A stretch of DNA of 64,000 bases from Microglena sp. YARC. Taxonomy: Eukaryota > Chlorophyta > Chlorophyceae > Chlamydomonadales > Chlamydomonadaceae. The translations under genes were made by a program, and so were the position numbers. Positions 55,200 to 64,000 of this stretch are shown one piece after another; the first letter of the stretch is position 1, and every line of letters begins with the position of its first letter. The DNA lies in contig CM039462.1 of assembly GCA_022414725.1 (NCBI GenBank), positions 78,753,421 to 78,817,420 on the forward strand, written 5' to 3'. The notes under the pieces are model-generated. The model was given only the letters and a program-made list of their open reading frames with translations. It made no database searches and was not told the origin of the DNA.

Positions 55200-55440
55200 T
55201 CAGTATTGGTCTTCGTCTTGGTCTTCGTCTCGGTTTCGGTCTTTGTCTTAGTCTTTAGTTTGGATCTTAGTCTGGGTCACTGATTGATGGTCTTGCTTGG
55301 TCTTGAGCCATAGGCTATGTGTAATGCTGGCTGGCGTCGCTTGAAGGCGCGCCAGAATGTCGAATTCTTAGGTTTTTTGTTCGTCTTTCTTATTTTTCTT
55401 CTCCGTTACTAGTATGTATTGGATTTTGGGTACTAATGTG
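55200..55440. repeat. Strongly diverged single copy of the satellite
   Basis: TTCGTCTCGGTTTCGGTCTT-type units followed by TGTAATGCTGGCTGGCGTCG, GAATGTCGAATTCTTAGG, a T/C-rich run and GTATGTATTGGATTTTGGGT. These align in order with the satellite's 230-bp segment but are far more AT-rich. Confidence 0.75.
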
Positions 55441-55522
55441 AAAGACCTTAGAATTTAGTAATTTGCATTAAAGAATGTTTGCTGTACTGGGTTTTAGCTT
55501 GTTGCTGAGTACCTAGGTAGTA

Positions 55523-55726
55523 ATGATAACGCCTGGTGGGGCGTGGTATTAAGGGAGCCCGTCGTACGCGGGTGGGGAGCGGTCTCCTACCTCAACTGGA
55601 CAAGCTAACATCGCGGTTGATGACGACCTGCAACGCCAAGAGCGACCGAAGTGGGAGTCGAACCCCCGACTCTTCGTTCCTTAGCAATCTGGTCTACCAC
55701 TAGACCATTGTAATCGCTAAAGAGGC
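55523..55726 (-). mobile_element. SINE family 1 with 13-bp target-site duplication
   Basis: Full copy in reverse orientation; TACCTAGGTAGTA flanks it at 55510-55522 and 55727-55739. B box complement at about 55660-55675. Confidence 0.9.
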
Positions 55727-55969
55727 TACCTAGGTAGTAGGTACCTGGGTACCTGACTACTACTGGCATTTACTTCGATACCTGGATACTACTGGTATTT
55801 ACGATAAATGGATTAGTCAACGTGTGTGGGAAGGCTTGCCAATGGATATACTGCTGCAGAATAATGAAAACACAAAATAATAGGATTGACTCTAGACATC
55901 CATATACAAATGTTAATGACAGCTGCGCTGTTCTAATCTTAACTTCTGTTCCCTTTTGTTTCTTCTTAC

Positions 55970-57099
55970 CTCTTCAGTGTTGATGTAGCCTTTGAGCATG
56001 CATTCAGTCAAGTAGCTGCTGTCAGGGTTGGCGTTAGATAGCAGTTCACTTTCAGCACGGAACGATATCTTGAGCAACAGGTAGTTGTAAAAGAAACCCT
56101 CTGGTTGATGTGTAGGATGATAGTCTGAACAGCGTATCAGTTTGGGTTGGTTTGCTTTATACACCTGTATGTGGTGGTACATTGGATATTTGTTATTTAC
56201 GTAGTTACTTTGTTTTTTAGCATTATTGAAATCAGGTGAGTCTTAGTTGCAATCGAGGGGGGGGCAAGGAAAAAGATTTTGTACCGCACGTTCGATATGG
56301 ATAGAGAACCGCGAGCAATAGTCGATACAAAAAAAATCATGTCGATACACCCACGGGCGGCCGAGATACGAGGGGGGGGGGGGGGGGGGGGGTCCGGCCG
56401 TTTTCCCAATTTTATTTGTACCTCGTGTAACTTTCTTGCCAGTGCGAATTTTTGAGCGTGACGTACACCATTGAGAAGGTTTCGACGAGAGGAGTACAAA
56501 TCTGAAGTCGTTACTTAGTGACACCAAGGGTGTAATTGGTGAATCTCCTGGAAGGTACATCCAGGCTGGACGCCAGGCTGGACGTCACCCAGACCTTCGC
56601 GTCCAGCTTGGAACGAGCGGCAGTTGGGCGGGAAAAGGCGCGCGCGCAACGCGTTCTGAATTCCGGTCCCCTACCGTACGAAGTTCCTAAAGCAGTCGAG
56701 CCTGGGGTCGAGCACTCGAGCCCCCCCCACCCCACCCCCCCACTCCTTCTCCCCCCTCCCCCCACCCCCCCACCCCAAAACACACACACCACCCGAGCCG
56801 ACCATCAGGCTCCAGAATACAAGTTGAGTAGATCAAGCCATGATAATGATGATGATAAAGATAAAAAGACAGATAAATAACGCCTTCAGTCGATTTTCGG
56901 ATCTCCTCCTAGGGCGCGGACGACTGCTGAGCGCCCAAGAAAGTTGTACAAATACTAAAATCTAAATAACTTTGTCCAAATTTGATATCTATAAATTTTG
57001 GTTGTATGGTTGGAAAGGCCTTGCCGAGATGATGCTCATGGACCCCCCTTTCACTAAGTAATACTGTCTGGGTGTCTAGATATGAGGTCTCAAAGAGGG

Positions 57100-57134
<35 letters not shown>

Positions 57135-60100
57135 GGGGGTCAAAATAACAACTTCCGAACGTGCGGTCAGCCAACTTTATTCCTGCCCCCCCCACGGTTG
57201 CAATTGTTTTTAGTTCTTGCTTTGATGTTGATTCAAAAGGCAACAGAAAGGCTTATAATATTTGTCTCTGATAGTGTTTACATTTTTGGTGGAACTAGTT
57301 CTTCAAGGGGATGGGAGCTTCTATGTTTACTCATTTGTTTGTTTGAAGTAAATAAAATGATGAAGTTTAACACGTTAGCCAACGGTCGTGTAACTAACTA
57401 TTTTTAGTTAGTTCTATTGTTGTCATCTTTTGTTCTGTTGTCAACACATTCTATCAATTTTCTTGTAGCTATCAACGTGATAATGAACTGAAGTGCAGGC
57501 AATGCTATGAAAACAAAATGACTTGCAGATGAGATGTGCAGCTATTAATTTGATGATAAAGTGAAGCACAAACAATGCTTGCGATGCTACATAGGACTTG
57601 TTGGGCACAAGTTAAGTGAAATAATAGGATGTAAAGAAAGTAAAAGAAAGGAGCATACCTTGTTTCCAAGAATGTCAGTAGCGAGGTAGGTGTGGTTTGC
57701 AGGATGTGGCTTGTCTGGTTTGAGTACGAGGTAGTTTTCGAAATACTCCTTCAGCTTCAGCTGTTCTAGCTCAGGAGGGCGGGCGCAGTAAGTGTCGACA
57801 GGAGGGACTGAAGTTGCATTGAAGTGAAACAATGAGATTCTTCTCAAGTCCATTGGAGCTGTGTCAATGAATGTAACGGCATCAGACCGTCGCACCATGT
57901 CAATTCCAAGGCAAACACAGGCGGCCTCGCTTGGACAAACTGGCTTGGAGAGCTGCATTGCACTGATGACTTTAAGCTGCTCCTCATCTAGATTGTCTAG
58001 ACCTAGACATTTGGCAGCTGTTGTGTCGAGGTTCAGTGTTCCCATTGGCTCTGCCTGCATTATCATAGAAATTGATATGTTTTAGTTTATGCTACGTGTC
58101 ATCAAGGGCATCAGATAAGATTTTAGTGTCAATATGATATTAACAAGTTCGATGCAGCGTCGCCTGCGACGCTAAAAATTGACGGAGAGTGATTGCGAAG
58201 GAGTAACAAGTGCTGCAGGTGGCAATGGAAGCGAGTTAGTTATGAGGCCGTTGGCTGATGTATCAGGCTTCATTACGGTCAGATGAACAAACGGACAAAT
58301 GGGTAGCACTGGGGGCTCTGGCCCTCCAGAAGGAGGAGCTCTGCCAAAAATGACAGGAAAAGAGTAATTGCTAGCAGGAGTATAAGTTTAACTAAAAGAG
58401 TGATTACTAGGAGGAGTATAAGTTGAACTAAAAGAGTGATTGCTGGCAGGAGTATAAGTTAAACTAAAAGAGTGATTGAAAGCAGGAGTATAGGTTCAAC
58501 TATTTCAATCAATTTTAAAGCTCGATTGACTTTAAACGGTTTACATCTTATATCATATAATTTTTCAAGAGTTCTCTGGATTAGTGCTCTGAATTAGTTA
58601 TTCATTTACAATTATACATTTTCTTAGTTGTTTATTTAGGGGACAATAATTATTTACCTTCATGGCGTACTTGAGTAGATAGTATGACCATGCCTCGTTG
58701 GTATTGCGCTGTATGTTGCAATGTGCTACCCAGAGTGCTAGGACAGTTGGATGATGTGGTACTACATTACGGTCACAATGTCGCGGCGTGCATTTGGATG
58801 AGAAAGTATGTGTTAAGTTAAGGTTCTGTAAAATCTATGTCTATGCAGCGCAAGAAACTTTTCAACTAAATTATGTAACACAAGAAAGGTAAAAATTATG
58901 TGACGAGTTAGTCCTATGAAAGTTTGGACTAGTGATAATATTTTAGACCCTTGGAATTAGTTGCAATACATTGGCCAGCTATTGTTTTTTAAACAACAAA
59001 ATTAGATATACGAATACATGGAACACACCTGTAGTAATCGTAGCGCTTGGTTTCTACGTTGAACTGTGATTGAAACTGAGGCTGAGTAGACATAGGAAAG
59101 TGGAACTTGCAGCTACCTTTCTCTCTGCAGCCGGGTTGTTTCACCTGTCAGATTTTAAATACAAGATGGTTAGACAATAGTGATTAGACAGTTCATCTTC
59201 AAACAGTGATTAGACAGTTCATCTTGAAACAGTTTTATTGTGATGCAATTTAAGAAAGTGAAACACAAAAATGGTTTGGTCAAATTCTTCAAAAACATTC
59301 AACGATAAGAAGGTACATTGCTTACCGGTCCACACTGATGAATCTGCTTGCGCAGAACGAGGTTCTTTAATGTTGTTTGTTGTGGGCAGGTAGGATCTGT
59401 GAAGCTCATGCTGTCGTTATCAAAGTCTGCAGGAATCATTGCAGTTATCTCAGCAGCAACTTTGTCGATATCATCTGTCTCTACCCATTGTATGATGTGG
59501 GCATGCAGCGAACCACGATGTTGCACTTCATAGCGAATGACGTAATGTGTCACTCTGCCTAAAATTCCTCCCTTGCCGTGCTTCTGGTTTAGCACATATG
59601 AATCCAGAAACTGCATGACCTTCTCGTGGAAAAGAGTGGCACACTCCACAGGTGCATCCTGCATAAAGTTAACAAAAAGGAATTGTTTCAGTAGGTTATA
59701 TTTATACAAGAGGAAAAGGGAAGTTGCATACTTAGCTTGAATGTAGAAATTAAACAGATCAAAATATGTTATATAAACTTTAAATACTGCAGTTTCTGAA
59801 ATTCAATTTGATGTCGATCTAAAGAATTCCGAATTGTCATTCTTGTCTATGTTAATATTACTACTAGTATTTGAGCCCATTGTATCGACGGAAAGACCCC
59901 TGTGGCCACTTGGGTGACAGGTCAGTAACACATCTGACTGTGGAACAGTTAACTTTGAAACGAATAACTCTAAAATGGCTCTGAAACGACTTCCTTAGCC
60001 ATCTTAGCGATAGTTTGGCAAGATATCGAGATCCAATTCGGCAAAACCCTAAGGAAAGGACTGAACACGCATCAGATATGCACTAAACTCCAGATATACA

Positions 60101-60495
60101 ATTTTATATAATACGATTACTATTCTGTAAGTTTGATTGCAGTGCTTGGTTTAGTAAAGTTGAACTTGCTAATGTCGTACCTGCCATGTGAGTTTGCCAT
60201 CTATTACATGCAGAATAGTTTCCATTGCAGTTATTTCTTTCCAGCGTGTCTCGGACACCTCATCTGCAGTGAGCGTTAGGAAGAAGGAAGGCATGCCGAA
60301 CTTGTCTACCATTGTCAACAAGTCATTCAGATGACGCTTGTGCCACTGTGGTGACCCTGCCAAAGTAGCAGGTACGTTGTACTTCACCAGTGACTTGTAC
60401 ATGTCTGCTTCACTTGTATCAGGATGTTTTTCCTTGTAATCCACAATGGCTTTGCTCAGTATCTGAGGAGGGCATGCATTGCCGATGATAATGGC
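55970..60495 (-). CDS. Helitron-type Rep protein, six exons, partial
   Basis: Minus-strand exons 60495-60181, 59658-59326, 59144-59025 (or 59029), 58825-58658, 58054-57659, 56164-55970, about 509 codons without a stop. Exon 1 has FFLTLTADEVSETRWKEI of the Helitron_like_N domain. Exon 2 has YEVQHRGSLHAHIIQW, the HUH metal-binding motif of rolling-circle Rep. Exon 4 has WSYYLLKYAMK, matching the catalytic tyrosine motif. Exon 5 has CARPPELEQLKLKEYFENY and exon 6 QPEGFFYNYLLLKISFR, the linker before the Pif1 helicase. Rep nicks and joins single-stranded DNA during rolling-circle transposition. Both ends are open: an exon is expected upstream of the acceptor at 60496, and exon 6 ends at GAAGAG|GTAAGA. 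No helicase exons were found to the left. Mobile-element gene or a domesticated derivative. Confidence 0.85.
56372..56392. repeat. Poly(G) tract
   Basis: About 20 consecutive G in the 1.5-kb intron between exons 5 and 6 of the Rep gene. Confidence 0.95.
57100..57131. repeat. Poly(G) tract
   Basis: Nearly 30 G with one early A, in the same Rep intron. The rest of this intron (56393-57658) holds a C-rich patch at 56720-56780 and no recognised exon. Confidence 0.95.
58151..58350. repeat. Dispersed repeat with terminal palindrome, copy in Rep intron
   Basis: Close copy of 9151-9368: AGCGTCGCCTGCGACGCT at the left end, GAGTTAGTTATGAGGCCGTT inside, GGAGGAGCTCTGCCAAAA at the right. In the 603-bp intron between Rep exons 4 and 5. 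Confidence 0.75.
58363..58505. repeat. ~36-bp tandem repeat, four units
   Basis: Units of AGAGTGATTNCTAGCAGGAG plus TATAAGTTGAACTAAA. In the same Rep intron. Confidence 0.9.
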
Positions 60496-60639
60496 CTGCA
60501 TAAGTATAATATTGTAGTTTTCAAGTTACTTTTGTTTACAGCAATCATAAAGTTACTTTTTAAGTTGAAACTTAAGTTGACTCTTTGACATGTTTTTTTG
60601 TGTGCTATAAGAATAAAATATGTGGATTAAATTATAGTT

Positions 60640-63600
60640 ATTCTGTTAAATTTTCAACAAAACAAGTATGTACCCAAAGCTTTTGTATTAGCATAAGGAA
60701 AAAAGCAGGTATGCACCTAAAGTCCTTGTTACAGTACAAGGCAGTACATGGCTGTATAACAAGAATTAAAGGAACAAAGCAGGTATGTGTCCAAGGTTCT
60801 CGTATCAGTATAAGACAAAACAAGACTGTAGAACAAGTAAAATGTACAAAACAAGTGTGCACCCAAGGTCTTTGTTTCAATATAAGGCAGTTTAAGGCTG
60901 CACAACAAGCATAATGAATAAAATAGATGTGCGCTCAATATTCTTATATTAGTACAAGGCAGTAAAAGGCTGTACAACAAGCATAAAAAAACCAAAGCAG
61001 GTACATGCCCAAGATTTTTGTATTAGGACAAGGCTGTACAAGAAGTACAATGCACGAGGAAGGTATGCATCCAAGGTCCTTGTTTTAGTATAAGGCAATA
61101 AAAGGTTGTACAAGAAGCACAATGCACGAGGAAGGTATGCATCCAAGGTCCTTGTATCTATATAAGGCAGTTCAAGGCTGTATAACAAGCAGAATGAACA
61201 AAGCAGGTATGTGCCCAAGGTCCTTATATGAGTACAAGGCAGTACAAGGCTGTATAACAAGCATAAGATTCAAAGCAGGTGTGATTTTAAGTTCCTCGTA
61301 TCAGTACAAGGCAGTACAAGACTGTACAATAAGCATAAGGAACAAAGCAAGTATGCGTCCAAGGTCCTTGTATCAGTACAAGGTGATACACGGCTTAACA
61401 AGTAAAATGAACCAAATAAGTATGCGTCCAAGGTTCTTCCATCAGTATAAGGCAGTACAGGGCTGTACAACAAGCATAAGAACTAAAGCAAGTATGTGCT
61501 CAAGGTTCTTCTATCAGTATAAGACAGTTTTTATGATCCTCATATCAGTAAGTATACGGCTGTTCAACAAGTCGAATGAACAAAGTAAGTATGTGCCCAA
61601 GGTTCTTATATGAGTACAAGGCAGTACAAGGCTGTATAACAAGCAGAATGAACAAAGCGGGTATGTGCCCAAGGTCCTTGTTACAGTGCAAGGTAATACA
61701 AGGCTGCACAATGAGCATAACGAATAAAGTAGATATGTGCCCAAGGTCCTTGTTTTAGTACAAGGTAAAATAAAGCTGTACAACAAGTAGAACGCACAAA
61801 GCAAGTGTGCGCCCAATGTCCTTGTATCAATATAGGCGGTTCAAAGCTATACAACAAGCATAATGAATAACGTAGGTATACACAAGGCTTTTATATCAGT
61901 ACAAGGTAGTACAAGGCAGTATAAGGCTGTATAACAAGCAGACCGAACAAAGCAGGTATGTGCCCAAGGCTCTTGTATCAGTACAAGGCGGTACAAGGCT
62001 TTACTACAGGTAAAACAAACCAAGTATGTATGCGCCCAAAGTTCTTCTATCAGTATAAGGTAGTACAGTAAAATGAATCAAGTGGGTATGTGCCCAAGGT
62101 CCTTGTATCAATATAAGGCAGTTCAAGGCTGTACAACAAGCATAATGAATAAAGTAGGTATAGCAAGGCTCTTGTATCAGTACAAGGCGGTACAAGGCTT
62201 TACAACAAGTAAACGAACCAAGTAGGTATGCGCCCAGGTTCTTCTATCAGTATAAGGTAGTACAGTAAAATGGAATCAAGTGGGTATATGCCCAAGGTCC
62301 TTGTATCAATATAAGGCAGTTCAAGGCTGTACAACAAGCATAATGAATAACGTAGGTATACGCAAGGCTTTTGTATCAGTACAAGGCAGTACAAGACTGT
62401 ATAACAAGTTAATTGAATCAAGTAGGTATGCATCCAAGGTTCTTCTATCAGTATAAGGCAGTACAGGGCTGTACAATAAGCATAAGAATAAGCAAAGTAT
62501 GTGCCCAAGTTCTTCTATCAGTGTAAGACAGTTTTTATTATCCTCGTATCAGTACACCACAGCGTATACGGCTGTATAACAAGTCGAATGAACAAAGTAA
62601 GTATGTGCCCAAGGTCCTTATATGAGTACAAGGCAGTACAAGGCTGTATAACAAGCAGAATGAACAAAGCGGCCCCCATATGTGCCAAGGCTCTCTTGTA
62701 TTAGTACAAGGTAAAATAAAGCTGTACAACAAGTAGAACGCACAAAGCAAGTGTGCACCCAAGGTGCCTTGTATAGCTATAAGGCAGTTCAAGGCTGTAT
62801 AACAAGCAGAATGAACAAAGCAGGTATGTGCCCCAAGTCCTTATAATGAGTACAAGGCAGCTACAAGGCTGTATAACAAGCATAAGATTCAAAGCAGGTG
62901 TGATTTTAAGTTCCTCGTATCAGTACAAGGCAGTACAAGACTGTACAATAAGCATAAGAACAAAGCAAGTATGGTCCAAGGTCCTTGTATCAGTAACAAG
63001 GTTGATACACGGCTTTACAACAAGTAAAATGACAAAATGTATGCGTCCCAAGGCTTCTTCCATCAGTATGCAGGCAGTACAGGCTGTACAACAGCATAAG
63101 AACTAAAGAAGTAGTGCTCAAGGTTCTTCTATCAGTATAAGACAGTTTTTTTATCCTGTATCAGTAAGTATAACGGCTGTTCAACAAGTCGAATGACAAA
63201 GGTAAGTATGTGCCTAAGGTTCTTATATGAGTACAAGGTCAGTAAGGCTGTATAACAAAGCAGAAATTCGAACAAAGCGGGTATGTTGCCAAGGTCTTGT
63301 TACAGTGCAAGGTAATACAAGGCTGCACACTGGCCATAACGAATAAGTATAGAATATGTGCCCAAGGTCTTGTTTTAGTACAAGGTAAAATAAAGCTGTA
63401 CAACAAGTAGAACGCACAAAGCAAGTGTGCGCCCATTGTCTTGTATCAATATAAGGCGGCTTCAAAGCTATACACAAGATAATGAATAACGTAGGTATAC
63501 ACAAGGCTTTTTATATCAGTACAAGGTAGTACAAGGCAGTATAAGGCTGTATAAAAAGCGCAGAACGACAAAGCAGGTACATGTGCCCAAGGCTCTTGTA

Positions 63601-64000
63601 CATCAGTACAAAGGCGGTAAAAGGGGTTTACTACAACTACAGTAAAACAACCAAGTAATGTATGCGCCATAGTTCTTCTATCAGTATACAGGTAGTAAAA
63701 GTAAAATGAACTCAAGTGGGTGTGTGCCAAGCAAGTCCTTTGTATCAATATAAGGTCAGTTCAAGGCTGTACAACAAGTAATGAATATCAAGTGGGTATG
63801 CGCAAGCCTCTTGTAGGTCAGTACAAGGCGCGTACAAGCTTTACAAACAAGTAAAACCAGTAGGTCGTGGCCCCAAGGTTTCTTCTATCAGTATAAGATG
63901 TAGTACAGTAAATGAATCAAGTGGTATATTGCCAAAGGTCCTTTGTTATCAATATAAGCGTTCAAGGCTGTACAACAGCATACGTATGATAACGAAGTAG
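60640..64000. repeat. 72-bp tandem array
   Basis: More than forty units of about 72 bp: CAAAGCAGGTATGTGCCCAA, GGTCCTTGTATCAGTACAAG, GCAGTACAAGGCTGTACAAC and AAGCATAATGAA. Several units have unique variants. The order of variants at 61250-61850 recurs at 62880-63500, showing a large internal duplication. From about 62.8 kb the units carry many single-base indels. It lies upstream of the first visible Rep exon, so it is probably in a Rep intron or 5' flank. Confidence 0.95.

Noticed and set aside
60585..63748. Small open frames with repeated CPRSLYQYKAVQGC-like peptides
   Set aside because: They are readings of the 72-bp tandem repeat; the same unit is open on both strands.

Overview
This window is nuclear DNA of a repeat-laden eukaryote, most likely a green alga or a relative. 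Evidence for that is GT-AG introns, a plant-type SnRK2 kinase, TTTAGGG telomere-like motifs, tRNA-derived SINEs, LINEs, a Helitron-type gene and huge tandem arrays. Species cannot be fixed from the sequence alone. A 1,000-base run of N at 45627-46626 joins two contigs, and sequence next to it, and from about 62.8 kb on, shows many small indels that look like uncorrected read errors.

Layout. 1-15 kb: one complete nine-exon SnRK2-like protein kinase gene on the minus strand (971-14934, about 368 aa), including a 9-nt microexon. Its introns are filled with minisatellites, SINEs and MITEs. 15-19 kb: a truncated LINE with a hAT-type MITE nested in it, a possible first exon of an unknown gene (17744-17932), and a minisatellite split by a SINE. 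19-27 kb: several kilobases of CA/TG and other simple repeats. 27-31 kb: C-rich sequence, duplicated dispersed elements and a 743-bp inverted-repeat transposon. 31-37 kb: the terminal exon of an isochorismatase-like cysteine hydrolase, followed by about 3 kb of degenerate tandem copies of its own 3' end. A MULE-like MITE with telomere-like DNA sits in those copies. 38-41 kb: a second LINE fragment (minus strand) and another hAT-type MITE with a perfect 8-bp target duplication. 41.4-42 kb: 5' end of a CCA-adding tRNA nucleotidyltransferase gene carrying a stop and frameshifts. 42.8-45.6 kb: noisy tandem repeat running into the gap. 47-49.3 kb: fragments of a Copia retrotransposon and of another non-LTR retroelement. 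49.9-54.8 kb: a GC-rich higher-order satellite with a strongly diverged relic copy at 55.2 kb. 56-60.5 kb: a six-exon, stop-free Helitron-type Rep gene (minus strand) with intact HUH and tyrosine motifs but no helicase part in view. 60.6-64 kb: a 72-bp tandem array.

The genes are unrelated housekeeping or signalling loci plus mobile elements, and no operon-like or defence-like system is visible. The most interesting themes are: (a) tandem arrays that repeatedly lie directly upstream of 3' splice sites; (b) tandem arrays seeded from known elements (a MITE end, a SINE tail, a terminal exon); (c) an unusual SnRK2 kinase with degenerate P-loop and HRD motifs; (d) an intact-looking intron-rich Helitron Rep. 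All exon boundaries were read by eye from GT/AG sites, reading phase and family motifs.
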